A stretch of 64,000 nucleotides of DNA from Azolla caroliniana (GCA_043228905.1 JBHGNT010000018.1:4526001-4590000); one strand, 5' to 3'. Shown: positions 32,901-45,960, numbered from the stretch's first letter. Notes: generated by a model not told the origin, from the letters alone. Numbers and translations: made by a program.

Positions 32901-35900
32901 ACCTTCCAATGCCTTGTGAAGAAGAAGATGAGATCATATTTGGCTAAATTTGAAGCTCGAGCGTATCGAATGTTCCTGGGAGTAGAAAGTAAAACAGCAT
33001 GGAAAACGATTGGTCACCTCAATTAGGAGATGCTTGCAACGCAAAGAAACTTCGGGGATTTGTACATACAAACAGGCAAGAGCAACCTTCAACACTTTGT
33101 GAAGAAGAAGAAGAGATCATATTTGGCTAAATATTGAAGCTCATATGTATCCATTGTTCTTAGGAATAGAAAGTAAAACAGCATGTATGGCACGAATATG
33201 TAAAGCTACCATAAGATATCCCCAACCAACATGGTTTACACCCACATTTATCCACCTTTTCTATTCCACAAAATGTAAGAAACAACATTGATAAGTTACA
33301 ATTTGAGATGACCCAAGATCATCAATTATTGTTAGGTGCGCACTATCTATGCCCGTTACACCTTGCTCCCGTTGCCAGAAAACATCTTTAATAGAGCTAT
33401 GTGAGAAAGTTTCCCTACTACCTGGACAGAACATACCATTTTGAAATTTTCAAGAGTGGAGACCTCATGATGCTGACCAATTATAGGTCAATTATTATTG
33501 GTGGCTACTTGGTTAAATTACGTGGCTCGATCCTAGAGTAAGAATTGACTGCATGGCTAGAGACAAATGGTTGATGTTCAGCTGGACAGGCAGGCTTTTG
33601 AAAGGGGTTCACAACTTTGGATCACATATTGACCCTCTGAGCCCTTGTCGAAAAGGGCAGAGGCCATAAAAAGAGGATTTATTGCTTCTGTTTTTGAAAA
33701 ACCTTCAATACTGCATAACATGCTCAGCTCATGTAGTAGCCAGAAGCCCTTGGTGCCCCATTGATATGCAATGGGGAATCTATGCACTATTTGAATCCAT
33801 GTCACGAAAACTGAGATCTCCCAATGGGTTGTCGGAGGCTGTGGCTAGCACAATTGGAGTTAAACATGGATGCCCACTATCACCCACTCTCTTAGGTCTA
33901 TACAGATGAGGCATTGCATTACATGGAGAGATTTGGTGGTTCAGGAGATGCTAGTGGATACAGCCATACAGCATGGCTAGTGAGTACAGCCATACAGATA
34001 TTACTATATGCTGATGATATTGTATTAATCTTCAACTCTCCAGAGGAACTACAAATACCTTTACACGCCTTAAAAACATTTTGTACAAACAAAGGTTTTG
34101 TCAGTAAACCTAGATAAAACGAAAATGATGATGTTTAACACCAATCAAGCACGGATAACGAGATCAGAGCTAGAATTCTTTTTGGGAGAGGAAAAGGTGG
34201 CATATACATGATCCTACACATACCAAGCAGTAACATTCATAGAACCTGGTCCTCCTTACGGGAGGCTTCTTGTGCCAACTTTCTCGTGGATGTACAGCCC
34301 TTGGTGCCTAAAAAGGCAATGTGCATGTACACAGTCCCATAGCCACGAACTAAATTGTGGCTATTTGATACAATTGTCACATAGAATCTTCTCTATGAAT
34401 ATCAACCTCACTAGTGAGGAGTCACTATGGATGAAGCCATTGCCCTCCAACCACCACCACCATCATCTGGACATTCCAGATCTCACTAATTCAACAACAT
34501 TTTCATGGTTCGTTATGTTGTCCATGTTAGACTACCCCATAATGGAGATTTTCGCAATTAGAAGGCACCAGTTTTGATATTAGTACTCCATTCGAAAGAC
34601 ATAACCATGGTATCAGTGTATTAGCCAACATAGCATTGTAGGGACATTAGTATATCAAATTTTCTATCTTTTTTTTCTTCTCAAAATTCTTGTAGCCTGG
34701 TCCAACAACTTGGGGAAAGTTCTTATTGTTGAGAATGATTAAAGGTTATAGCCAAAACGGCTAGCCCAACAGCTAGTTATCCCAACGGCCAGAACTTGGA
34801 CTTTAAGAGGAACCTTCTCCTCATGTAAAAAGTGATCTCTGTGTTTTTCTCTCTCCTGTTGTGGCATATTATATGTATATTCTTGAGAATAAAGGTGTGT
34901 TTCTCATTTTTCAATATGTTATCAGAGCCTAGATCCGCCCCTCTGCAAAACCCTAGATCCTCCCCTCTGCCAAACCCTAGATCCTCCCCTCTGCCAAACC
35001 CTAGATCCGTCCCTCTGCTGGTGTAACTGTGATCGGAACAGCACTGTCCTAGCATCCAAGAGAGGAAAGGGAGGCTTCTCCTTCTAGGATGACAGTGCCA
35101 TGTGAATGAGAGGTGATTTCAGAAAAGAAGTCAGAAGAAAAGAGAAGAGATAGTCTGGGTTGAGAAGATGGATGAGGTGGTCAAAATTGAACAAGGATCA
35201 TGTGAAAACGTTGGTGAAATTCATGAAGCAGGCTGAGATTGTAGCGTTTGGAAGTGTGACAGGAACACCCCACCTCGACTTCTAGAATACGGAGGACGTG
35301 GACAAACTAGAGGTCGCCGTTGTGGGGGCCAAAGCGGAGGTCACCAGGCAAGCCTGATGGTAGCAAAAGAAGAGGAAGGAGCTAAGGTGGTGTTCACCGA
35401 AGAGGATCAAGCTCTCTTAGAAAAACTTAGGAGGAAGCAAAGAGCCACATTTATGCCAAGGGGTAATGTTGTTACCTATGCTTATTCGGCCAAAGGTACT
35501 AGTAACACATACTCGTGCCTCTACACCAGAATGTATAATTGATTCTGGTGCATCTAGGCATGTGACGGGTAATGCTAGCAAGTTCTCCTCAAATACTCAC
35601 TTAGCAATACCAGAGAGCATTCAAACTGTTGACGGTAGAACACAACCTATAGTAGGTATAGGTACAGTGAAATGTACCAACTCTGTGATATTGACTAATG
35701 TGTTGCATGCTCCTTTCCCAGTAAACCTATTATCCATAAGTTCTATCATACTCCGACTAAAATGTGTTGTTTCTTTTGATATTCCCAAGGTGACATTCCA
35801 AGAGAAAGGGACAGGTCGGAGACTTGGGACTGGCACATGGCACATGGCATAATGGACTATGGTATTTGGATTGTGAAGGGCTGGATTCAACATTAGCATC

Positions 35901-38900
35901 TATGGTAAAGGGAACAGATGTGAGGGGATCTAAAATGAGTTGTGAGGACTTGTTCATACTTTACCACCAACGTATGGGACATACCTCTTATGGGGTTTTG
36001 AGTCGGGTGTATCCACACCTTTTTGAAAAGGCTGATAAATCGAAACTTGTTTGTGATGCATGTGAATTTGGTAAGCTTACTAAAAGCTCGTATCTTATTT
36101 CAGGTCATAGGAGTCCCCATGCATTTGATTTGATACACTCTGATGTTTGGGGAGCGTGTTCCACAAGTTCTATTAATGGATTTAGATATTTTGTCTCTTT
36201 CATTGACTGCTTCTCTCCTGTTACTTGGTCATATTTGATGAAAAATAAGAATGAAGTATTTGCTTGATTTAAAGATTTTCATAGAGCTGTTCAAACTCAA
36301 TATGGTGCTGCGTAGGCCTGTAGCTTCTCCAATTGACTCAAAGATCAAGTTAACTGAACTTGCAAGAGAGAAAGTTGATCATGAAAGGTATCAAAGATTG
36401 GTAGGTCAGCTGATTTATTTGACTCATACTCGTCTAGATATTTCATTTGCAGTAAGTGTGGTAAGTCACTACATGCATGATCCAAGGAAAGATCATATGG
36501 ATGCAGTGTACCAGATTCTGAGAACTCTCCTAGTAGAACTAAAGATGAAGCAAGAAAATCAGATGAGGCTTTGGTGTGACAATAATTCAGCAATCAGCAT
36601 TGCCAACAATCTGGTACAGCATGATAGGACCAAGCACATCGAAATCGATAGATTCTTTATCAAGGAGAAGCTTGATAGTGGGATATTAAAATTGAGTCAT
36701 GTTTCTACTAAAGATCAAGTAGCAGATTGTCTTACAATGGGACTTGGGCCAGTAAGTCTTTCTAGATTGTGTGACAAGATGGGCTTAGTGGATATCTTTC
36801 GCCCATCTTGAGGGGGAGTGTTGAGACTGATTAAAGTTATAGCCAAAACGGCTAGTCAGCTCCAACAGCTAGTTATCCCAACGGCCAGATCTTGGCCTTT
36901 AAGAGGAACCTTCTCCTTATGTAAAAAGTGATCTCTGTGTTTTTCTCTCTCCTGTTGTGACCTATTATATGTATATCCTTGAGAATAAAGGTGTGTTTCT
37001 CAGTTTTTAATACTTATATACCTCCAATATACTTCCAAATGCCTATAGCAAATCAAATATACTAATAAAATGCAAATAATGAACTGATTGATTACTATGA
37101 AAATAGACAAAACTCTATGAGTTAATATATATGATCTTAACAAACAAACCTGCATTCCTTCAATCCCACTAATGCCAATGCCAATGTCTGCCTCCTGAAT
37201 CATACCTACATCATTTGCTCCATCACCTACTGCCAAAGTAGTCTTCCCTGTTTCTTCCTTGACTAGTCTAGTGACCTATATGGCAAAAAGGGGAGGACAA
37301 CTCAAGCAGCGAAGCATATTTGTTGTGTAGTTGATTACCTAAAGAAAGGAAATATGAAACTTAAGCTCTTAGAAAAACACATACCAGAGCTTTCTGCTTG
37401 GGTGAAACACGGCAACATATTACTGATGCACACTTAATAGCTATTTGAAAGAATTTCTTTTTCACCGCATCCTCCAAAGCATATCCCAAGGCTTTGCCAT
37501 CAATTATGAGCGCAAAAGACATGTTCGACCCTGGATCTAGCGTTACTTGCTGCTGTCCAATAGTTAGTTGGTTCAAAATAGTCTCTTGACAAACCTGAAT
37601 AAGAAGTGAAAAATGTGAATAACTGATGACTCTCATTTTGGGCATGTGTTTATCTCTGTGGATTTCTACACTTATTTGGAACAGAAATAAACCTTGATGA
37701 GGGCATCTTTATCATTTAGTTCTTCAGCTGCCTGGACATCTTGTGTTTCTAACGTGATAATGATTTGTTTCATATCTTGCCGGAGGAGGCTGCAAGCAAA
37801 GCTGCAGATCCAGTACAATGGAAGGGTTCACACATTCGATATTCTACTCAAATTTCAAGAAAATGTTATCTAATCAAAGCCAAAATATATCATACCCAAT
37901 ATTGATGGCGGTTTCTAATTTGTCACCAGTCAAAACCCAAATTTTCAGACCAGCCAAAGCAAGCTTATCAATACATTCTGGAACCTACCAAGAATTCAGA
38001 ATTTAAAGAAAGAGAGTAAGCAATCAGTTTGTATGCCCGACTAGATCAAAATTCTTCTCAAATTTTAGCCCACTAACCCCCTTTTGCAATTTGTCCTCAA
38101 CAGCAGTCGCTCCTATAAGCATCAAGTCTTTCTCAATCATCTCAGCTGCCTCATCTAATCTTGAATTCCTGCTTCCATCAATGGTAGTTTTAGCTTTTAG
38201 AAACACTTCATTCCATTCTTGATATGTTGCTTCATCCAGCCTCCTGTATGCCAAAGCCAGGGTTCTGAGCCCTGCATCCCCATACTTGGATAGGTGAACT
38301 TTTGTTTCATCCATGAATTCTTTTCCACTTTTGCATAGCCGTTCAAAAATCACACTATCACAAAAAACCAAAACAATGAGACTTGAAAACTTAATAGGAA
38401 GCCCTATTTTAACAAGAAAAAAGTATTTTTAATTAAAATTGCCTTATTATAATAGAATGGTCTATAATAGGAAAAAGCTACTTTAGATGCACACCTGTCT
38501 GCTCCTTTGCAGAGAATGAAAATCTGGCCATCCTCATCTCTGATAATAACGGACATGCGTTTTCGTGTACTGTTGAACTCTAGCAAATTCAGTACCTTGT
38601 ATTCTCTGATGTGCAGTACAACTTTTTTTAGTCAAAAAGCCCTCATTCAGTATACCATGATTATTACTTAGCTTTAAATGTAATACAGAAATTTCATAGA
38701 GATTAAAAGCTTCTTTTAACAAAACATACCGTTCAAGTATCCCAAGAGATGGCTCAAACTCTCTCACATGAACACTTGTTTGAGTTCGCTTGAAGAATTC
38801 AAATCCAAATTCTCGTGCCGCAACTACAAATGCTCCTTCATCTGGTGATTCAGCTTCATATTCAATGTTTCCACTATCATCCTCTTCAGGTATAGCTGTA

Positions 38901-41126
38901 TGACATACAGCTAGGACGCGAAAAAACATCCTGATAAGATCTGGTTGTTGCTGTGATATCCAAGCTCCATTCATGAGGCGTGCATCACAAAAATTGAAAC
39001 CTTTAATATGAGGCTTTTCTACCATCTCAACGGCTTCCTCATCAAGAATTTTCATATATCCTGCATCCTCTGATTGGCTAGATACCTCAATAAAGTTCTT
39101 CTTTGTCCTTTTTGCTGCAGCTCTCTCTACTTCAGTTACTCCAACTCCATATGAGACCCCTGATATTGAACACTTTAAAAAATCCATTTGGTTACATGTA
39201 AGAGTGCCCGTCTTGTCTGAAAGAATTGTGTTTACTTGACCAAGCTCTTCATTAAGATTCGATGTGCGAGCGTGAACTGGCTTATCAAGCTCTTCATAGT
39301 ACATGTGAATATCTTGGTTTATGAGCATGGCTTGAAGGACTTTCACTATCTCTATCGAGACATACAGAGAGATTGGTATGAGGTAGCCATACAAGATAAG
39401 AGCTGTAACAAACTGAAAAAAACCAGCAAGAACAGAACCTTCTGGATTGTAAAAGCTCGAGGCACTATCTGGACGAAGATACCACCATTGGGGCATGTCA
39501 TTTTTGGTTCGGAAGCTGAAGGTAATCGCTCCAACCAGGGAGATAAAGACTAATAGCCCAAAGAGGAAGTATATGATGGAATCCATCTTACGTTCAATAC
39601 GACTCCTTTTAGAAGGAGAATCAGTGGTATTCTGCATCACCTTTGTATCATGACCACTAAATATCACTACTCCATATACATATTGGGTATTGCGAAGCTT
39701 CGAGTCCCTGAGCAATATCTGCTGAGGACCAAGAGGAATGATCGAATCCTCAAACTCCAGATTTCCAACAAAACTGTATAGATTAGCATTTGGATCCTCA
39801 CATTGAATGGTTCCTAAAAACCCTTTGAAATTATCATTGCCTTCCAAACCCAAGGTGGAGTCATCTGTTTTCTTCAGCTTCAAATTTGTCTCTCCATCCA
39901 AGTTCATGGTCTCCACATAGCAAATACCATCTGGGTAGTTTGATGAAAGGAAAAGGAGATCAGCAGGAAAGAACTCATCTCTTTGCACCAACACAACATC
40001 ACCAACCCGAACATTTTTCCATTCGGTGTCAACAAATATACCATCCTTAACATGCACTCTCACAATGCGAGAGTTGACTTCTCTATCCTGTATGAAATGA
40101 TATCACCATCAATAAATCACCAAGCACATGAAACATCATCAAGAGATATCATCTCATTGAATGATATGGTCTACTAGACGTATCCCTAAGATACTGGTAA
40201 ATAACTCCATGCCCTTCATACTTGTAGAATACTTTGCGTACAATATGTGTACAGTACATATGCTACATATTCTACCTTTTTTTTAATCCTTAGAATATGC
40301 ATTCTAAAGGTAGAATACGGGTAATACGGGTAATACTTCTTACATTTTTATTGCATCTAACAATTGTTTTTAAGTCAACTTCTAAAATTAAAATTTTAAA
40401 ATGTTTGGGAAACGTAAAATACTTATAAAATACGTGAAACGTTTTAAGCTGGCAGTTCTAAAATGTAAAATACGTGTTAAATACTTCAGAGTATTCTATG
40501 CACAAAATACATGTTTTCTAACAGTTATGATGCCCTTAAAGATACGACTAACAGGACAAGTTCTTACAATGTCACCATATCGCTATATTATAATATATGA
40601 GTAGATATGTCTACATACATATACTATTGACGGTGTAAAATGTGATAGTTATATCTATGGCATTGTAGGGAAAAAGAAGTGTTCAGTTTTACAAACAAAC
40701 CTGTAAGAATCGTCGCCAATCTTCGATGGCCTCCTTGAGCATACTCACTCCAATCACAAACACAAGGGGAGCAATCATAGACCCCGGTGTGAAAGGAGTG
40801 AGTGGTGTAAGAGAGAGTCCAGCAGCAAGCAAGAAATACAAATTTGCTACTCGTCTGAATTGCTCAAACAAAGCTTTCGGAAAGAATGTGATGAGGTTAT
40901 ACTTAGTTGTAGAGACGTAGTTGGACAGATAATTGAAAGGCTTCTGTAGATGTCTCTCAGGTTGATTTACAAAAACAACTCGAGAGAAACCTGGACCTCC
41001 GAGAGGAACCTTGGCATCACCTTCCTCTACCACAGGCCGTACACATGAGTAGGAGTAAAGCTTACTTAGCCTTATCTTCTTCTTTCTTCTGTGGTTCCTG
41101 TCGTTTGGATGCTCCATAGAGCCCAT
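23989..41126 (-). CDS. ALA: phospholipid-transporting P4-ATPase (ALA4-7-like)
   Basis: Flippase that moves phospholipids to the cytosolic leaflet of plant membranes, normally with an ALIS beta subunit. Eleven coding exons: 41126-40701, 40087-38730, 38605-38495, 38354-38078, 37984-37896, 37801-37693, 37594-37385, 37275-37150, 25338-25240, 25139-24948, 24657-23989. All introns are GT...AG, phases agree, and the sum is 3666 nt (1221 aa), the usual ALA length. Seen: N-terminal [17 protein letters not shown] and [13 protein letters not shown] at 206-209; PISL at 380-383 in TM4; phosphorylated Asp433 in [34 protein letters not shown] and KGAD of the nucleotide domain; GDGANDVGM at 877; a C-terminal membrane domain ending [15 protein letters not shown]. 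The MDFLKCS form points to the ALA4-7 branch. No break is seen. The intron between exons 8 and 9 is 11.8 kb. CT/GA microsatellites lie upstream of the ATG. Confidence 0.94.
26330..27746 (+). mobile_element. older LINE, left part (degenerate)
   Basis: Plus-strand sequence colinear with the younger LINE. About 26450-27040 matches its ORF1 C-terminal half (compare 26599 with 28201), and 27061-27744 matches the endonuclease region (compare 27061 with 28642, and 27640 with 29260). Many stops and frameshifts, plus an internal 59 bp tandem duplication at about 26743-26860. It breaks off at a position equivalent to about 29365 of the younger copy and resumes at 32526. Confidence 0.85.
27747..28614 (+). 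CDS. LINE ORF1 protein (5' end fused to older LINE)
   Basis: RNA-binding partner protein of a LINE. Open to a stop at 28612-28614, seven bases before the ORF2 start. The open frame runs back to 27649, but its first 30 or so codons ([14 protein letters not shown]...) belong to the endonuclease of the older LINE, so the native start is not visible. Seen: a long coiled coil rich in Glu/Lys (about 27770-28060), then a compact domain with [19 protein letters not shown] and [16 protein letters not shown], which looks RRM-like, and a tail ([26 protein letters not shown]). No zinc knuckle. Confidence 0.75.
28621..32318 (+). pseudogene. LINE ORF2 (endonuclease-RT), one frameshift
   Basis: From ATG at 28621. 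An AP-type endonuclease occupies roughly the first 260 residues ([45 protein letters not shown]). The RT follows with [46 protein letters not shown] and the catalytic LLYADDIVL. The C-terminus has a CCHC finger ([18 protein letters not shown]). A single missing A in an A-run near 30934 shifts the frame (first part ends 30966, remainder 30930-32318). The older copy at about 34192 retains the longer A-run. Otherwise open, with no premature stops seen. Confidence 0.88.
32526..34590 (+). mobile_element. older LINE, right part (degenerate)
   Basis: Continues the interrupted endonuclease and runs through a decayed RT ([16 protein letters not shown] near 33860, [10 protein letters not shown] near 34000) to an ORF2 end equivalent near 34577. 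Many stops, deletions and a local duplication (about 32840-33180). The 3' end has no clear TTTC tail. Confidence 0.82.
34727..34916 (+). repeat. LTR (left) of deleted copia
   Basis: A 190 bp LTR, tgttgagaat...caata, followed by the primer site. About 90% or more similar to its partner by eye. Confidence 0.9.
34928..35018. repeat. 24 bp tandem repeat in the leader
   Basis: Four near-identical units of ctagatcctcccctctgcca type immediately after the primer site. Confidence 0.9.
35155..36809 (+). pseudogene. copia gag-pol remnants
   Basis: A gag-like tail ([20 protein letters not shown], 35357-35542) without a zinc knuckle, then protease ([13 protein letters not shown], about 35528-35570). The integrase zinc region follows ([21 protein letters not shown]) and runs to [13 protein letters not shown] near 36240. 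At about 36300 the sequence jumps into the pol end: [19 protein letters not shown] (RT/RNase H), then [14 protein letters not shown] and HIEIDRFFI of RNase H. The deletion removes the DDE core and the RT palm. Frames shift several times. Confidence 0.88.
36819..37012 (+). repeat. LTR (right) of deleted copia
   Basis: 194 bp, preceded by the polypurine tract and followed by TSD cttat. Confidence 0.9.
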
Positions 41127-41883
41127 ATCTCAAGGGACTTTTCTGAAAGAAGGAATTTCTAATCAAATCGAAATGGCCTGGATAAAATTGATGGCATGCT
41201 CAAAGTACAGTATCAAATCAGACAAGATATGATGCTTGCCCAAGCTTTCTTCAGCCAAATATGTTTCTTCAATTGGATGGTCAAAGCACCCTATAGTTTG
41301 AATCCGAAGAGATGAAAACTGCTAGAGAAATGCTTTTCTTCAATCAAGTTTGGTTCTTGCCTAGGATCAAAGAACCTGATAGGTCAAAATTCCCGCAAGA
41401 TTTAATGTTTTAAGGTCTCCCAGAAAATTTTCCTCAATCAAATATCTTCTAGGGTCAATTCATCAAAAAGGTAGATGATCTGAGGTTGCATCGACTAAAT
41501 TCTGTAAACAAAAGTCTATCCAAAGTCTGCTTCGATTCAACCTGAGGATTTTCTTGGGTCAGGTCACTGATATGACCTCCTCTGATAGAAACGCTAGCCG
41601 TAAGCCTCCTATCCTTATCCTCTTTCTTCTTTTTCCTCTTCTTTGAATGGATTAGCTACAACGAGAGTAAAACTTATTCCAAGAAAGACGATCTGATGGA
41701 AGAGGAAGAAACTTGCTGATCTAAGAGAAATCCTGAATCTCTCTTCTTCACCTTCTTCCTGCTCCTTTGGCCTTTTGATCCTTGTGTCTAGTTCTTCCTG
41801 CTCTTCTTCTTTCTTCTTCTTCGTCTGTTATTGCGGTTATTGTCAACGATAATGTTAGAATTCAACGAAAGACGGCGATGATT

Positions 41884-41930
<47 letters not shown>

Positions 41931-41993
41931 ACCTTCCAGGAACCTTCTTCTGAGTTTACTCTACTCCATAGCTGCACAAATGTGTCAAGAAAT

Positions 41994-42041
<48 letters not shown>

Positions 42042-42230
42042 AACCCCACCATCCAATCCATTCACTCCTCCATTCATACAGAAAGACCCTTCATTTATGC
42101 TTCCCATTCTCTCTCTACACTCTCTCTCTTTAGACTCTCTCTCTCTACACTCTCTCACTTTAGACTCTCTCTCTCTCTACACTCTCTCTCTCTCTCTCTG
42201 CATGACCCTTGAGCTTGTCCTGCCCTCTGG
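41127..42230. promoter_or_regulatory. ALA upstream region with GA and CT runs
   Basis: Expected 5' UTR and promoter of the ALA gene. It holds (GA)n at 41887-41928 and (CT)n at 41996-42040, which are complementary to each other over about 40 bases with a 67-base spacer, then further CT-rich blocks to about 42200. No TATA box or start site can be assigned with confidence. Confidence 0.5.
41887..42040. repeat. paired (GA)n and (CT)n microsatellites
   Basis: A run of about 21 GA units and a run of about 22 CT units in inverted arrangement. Either strand could form a long hairpin. Confidence 0.9.
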
Positions 42231-45200
42231 TCATGCCTCATGATGGTGACTTGACTTCTTGTTTGGTCAAGTCACAATCTTTGACCGCTTTTTAGTCAAG
42301 TCCCGCTTTGTCTCTCGGGCCTCCCCCGCCTTTCTCTCTCGTGCTTCTGGCCCCTACTCTCCCGTGTTAGTGTTTCCGATGACCCCCTCTCGTGTACGTA
42401 ACTCCATGGCTAATTGACTCTCCTCACTTTCGTCCGTTTCGCACTCGGGCGGCCGTAACAACCGACCGTTCCATGGATCTCTCGTGCTTTCCATGACCTT
42501 CCTTCATGTGCGTGTGTGTCTGTGCCTCTCTTTGCTTGTGACTACGACCATATTCAGGAATCGGCAGCTGTCCTGTTTCGGCTTAACCGGTTTGGCCTTG
42601 TCCAAACTATACCGATTAAGCCATTATCAGCTTCGTAACCGGTTTAGGCTTAACTGGTTTGAGCAATCCCATAACTGGCCTCAAACTAGTTAAGGAAGCT
42701 CAAACATGAACCGAACCTCCAAACCGTTTGTATTCAATTTAGGCTTGAGCCAAGCCGTTGCCAAATCCTAACCATATTGGGGATTGACTCTTTTGTCCCC
42801 TAGAGTTTCTTTCATTTCACACATGGATTGTTTTATTAGCTCTATGGATCCCTTTTGTTGCATTGAACGTGGCATATCTTTATATGCTTTTTGGTCCCAC
42901 CTGTATGCTCATTGCATGAACTTACCATCCATTCCATTGCATCTTATCGCTCGATGCCAAACATGCCCGTGCACTCACTACATGCCAATGATGTCTTCTC
43001 GTTCATGAATTGCTTGTGTGCATATTGAAGATGCTATTACGTTTAGACGTTTTGCAGTTTGAGGACAATTTATTATTGTGAGAATCAGTCAACTCAGCAC
43101 CTCTCTTGCATTGTCTCAAAGGTTCCACAACTTTAGGTCATGAAAAATGGAAGATTGTGGCATATTTTGTTCATACGTGCCTTCACATTTGTGGCCTACA
43201 AAAACACGAGTGGGTACCTATTCAATCCTAGCAGATAATGGGTATATTTATGTATAAATATTTGTGTTGACTTTATGTTAAACCCCAATATTATAACATG
43301 GTCTTTCGCCTTTGCATGGTGCTAATGCTATAGAGGAAAAATAGTGGAATCCCCAAGGGAAAACTAGAAAGGATTCTAATAACCTTTTGTGATCATTTCC
43401 TTGAAAATGACTGGCATCGGTGTCTCCCATGAATGCAATTCTTAATCAATGCTACTAATTTGTTGGCATTCGTATAATAGGTTGGCATGGTCGAAGAAGT
43501 TCTTTATGAGTGCAAAAGTCGACAATAATGGCCCTCTTGCCATTAGCTCAAACTAGTTAATTCAACATGTAGAATCAATGTCTTTTGGTGGTATTGTTAT
43601 TTGATAGGCTCTCTCCACTTGCAAACTTCTTGTCGTTTGGATGCATTTAGCATTGGCTATATTTAGTTTGACTTTACAATGTTTCTTCTTCTTGTTGTAC
43701 ATGGATACACTCACCAATAGATTTAACCTTATCATGTTCCATGAATGGGACTAGAATCCGATAAAGATAGTATTTGTGTCATCTACTAAATTTAATGAGA
43801 GCTATTTGCTTTTGCATGTACAATTCTCTAAAGTTTCATGTTTCCCCAATTAATGAGACTTCTCTCCAATTAATGAGAGCTATTTGCTTTTGCATGTGCA
43901 ATTCTCTCCTCAAAGATATCACATGAGGAGAGCGTAGCAGACACCTAAACATTGCACTCTACAAAAATTCATCCATGATGTTTGAGCATTTCATTCAAGT
44001 AGTGATATTTCAAATGGATATTAATCAACACAATTAATTGTTTGTTGCTTATTTGGATCTTTCGTCCATGTTATTTTTTCTTCCTACCATAGGATTCACC
44101 AAATGCATACCGATCAATAGTTAGGTATTGCCTAGCCTTATACATGGTATAATCGTGCAACTACATCATCTAGATAAACCACACGACCACGAAATGCAGT
44201 CTTGAGACTTTCATCATTTAAAGAGTATTCTCTTCCTTGCTTTGACGATTCATGAAACGTAAATGAATGCTCTTTCTAGAGTAGTACGTCAGGGACAATA
44301 ACACAAATGCACACACATCATATATTCCAATGTGAGAAGGATATTTTCCAGCCATAAACATGTTTTTCTAATGAACAAGGTAGGTAACCAAACTTAAACG
44401 AATTAGGATAACAATGAAAATATGATTACAATGTTTATTCAATGAAAGTTGTTGGAGCATCATCACCGATTCACCGGATCATGTTCGCCAATGGATCTAG
44501 AGAAAGACATAAGAGTTGGATGTGTAACATGTAAGAGATAGAAATCATAAGTACATATACCATATATGCTAATGTGATAAATTTTTTATGTTCAAAAACA
44601 AGGGCTAAACATGAACAAGTTTTCGTAGTGAACAAGGTAGGTAACCTAATTGTAAAAAAGGTAAAATATATGTATCCATTGAAAAGTACTTTAAGTTCAT
44701 TATGAAGGCGTGGTTGTGAACCTATTCTGCATGCGAGCGAAGGGGGAAGCTAAGCTCAATGGTGTATACATCAAAGACGCCACTTGAATTAATCATATTA
44801 TGAAATTTTGTTAGCAAAGAAAGGCATGATTTTCTTGCTCGTATGAATGTTTTTGAGAAAACTCTCCCATTCACTTCAATAAGTTAGGAGCATATGATCT
44901 TCGCAAAAGAAATTGATGGCGAATAGAAAACGTCGTTACGTATGTGAATAGTCCACAAATTCTCCTGCTTGGTAAGCTACAAAGCTACGTAATGGGCATC
45001 AAAACGTAAAATGATTAAGATTTTTCATGCTTTTTTCATGCTTTTCAACCAATAAATTCCATGAGAAGAATTCAACATGATGTTTCTAAAAAAACTACAC
45101 AGAAAAACTCCAGGAATCAAATGGCACTTCTTTACATGATCTAAATTTTATTTGAATTATTTTTGAAGGTGCGATCATTGCCATATTGCACAGATTTGTC

Positions 45201-45960
45201 CTAGAAACAAAAAAGACGATTGAGGAATCAAACTACAAAATGATCTTCAAAATAAAGTAAAAGGAATATAAACGAAAATAGGCGTGAGAAGATTGATTAT
45301 TTGGACAATATTGAAGTTGTCGCAAATATACTTATGCGTTAGGATAGTGAGAGAGCAATGTTGCGATAAAAAAGGTAGAGATTCTTTTGTTGGTGTTGTG
45401 GCTCGGGATCGATATGGTGCATGTTAGGACATGCATGTGAGTATGCCAACTGAAATTTCCAAAGACTTCCTCAGAACAACCTGCATTATAAACTTAAATA
45501 TAGTATGGTTAGTTAGGCAACATCTCGGCTTTGATGTTGAAGCAAAAACAACATAGTTAAAGGAAATTTGGCATCCTCACCAATTTCATCTAATAAATTT
45601 GTTACTTATATGTATTAGAGCTACAACTTACCCAATAAAGCTCTTTGAATTACCATAAAACATATGCTCCATTGGTATTAATAAAAAGCCCGGAGGCAGT
45701 ATACAAATAGTACATAATATTGTTTCTTCTCCACCAGTATATCTGAACTGATTCTAGCATTTGTAAAAACTGTTGGGAAAAAAAACAGCCATAAAACACA
45801 ACATAATAAAGCTCTTTGAATTACATAATATATAGATGTGGTAAAGCTCTGAGTATTAATTTCCTCACCATTACAGAACACATATGTTTCTGTTAGAACA
45901 TAGGCAATATGGAAGATCAAAACAATCTTGTAGTTTCTAGGATATAGGGCTATCTAAGGG
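42231..45960. other. intergenic, no gene seen
   Basis: No coding similarity. Degenerate copies of a ggcttaaccggttt motif occur at 42570-42760, and a 78 bp offset duplication around taatgagagctatttgc lies at 43793 and 43871. Confidence 0.6.

Larger units (their letters stand above)
34722..37017 (+). mobile_element. internally deleted copia derivative
   Basis: A 2286 bp plus-strand element (34727-37012) with short LTRs at 34727-34916 and 36819-37012 and TSD cttat (34722-34726 and 37013-37017). A primer site variant (tgttatcagagcc at 34917) and a polypurine tract agggggag (36811-36818) are present. The integrase core and the RT are missing, so it must have been moved in trans. It lies in the ALA intron in the opposite orientation to the gene. 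Confidence 0.93.
25339..37149 (-). other. 11.8 kb transposon-filled intron of the ALA gene
   Basis: Intron 8 of the ALA gene, with GT after GGAATGCAG and AG before GCGGTCATG on the coding strand. It holds a nested LINE pair on the opposite strand and a copia derivative. About 25339-26330 holds nothing recognisable except short repeats of a gtttacttaacctaatc type near 26070-26190. Confidence 0.9.

Noticed and set aside
38531-38640. continuous reading of the ALA frame past 38730
   Set aside because: The open frame runs through the intron after exon 2, but the donor GTATGT at 38729 and acceptor at 38606 restore the conserved [12 protein letters not shown] junction, so the readthrough is intron.
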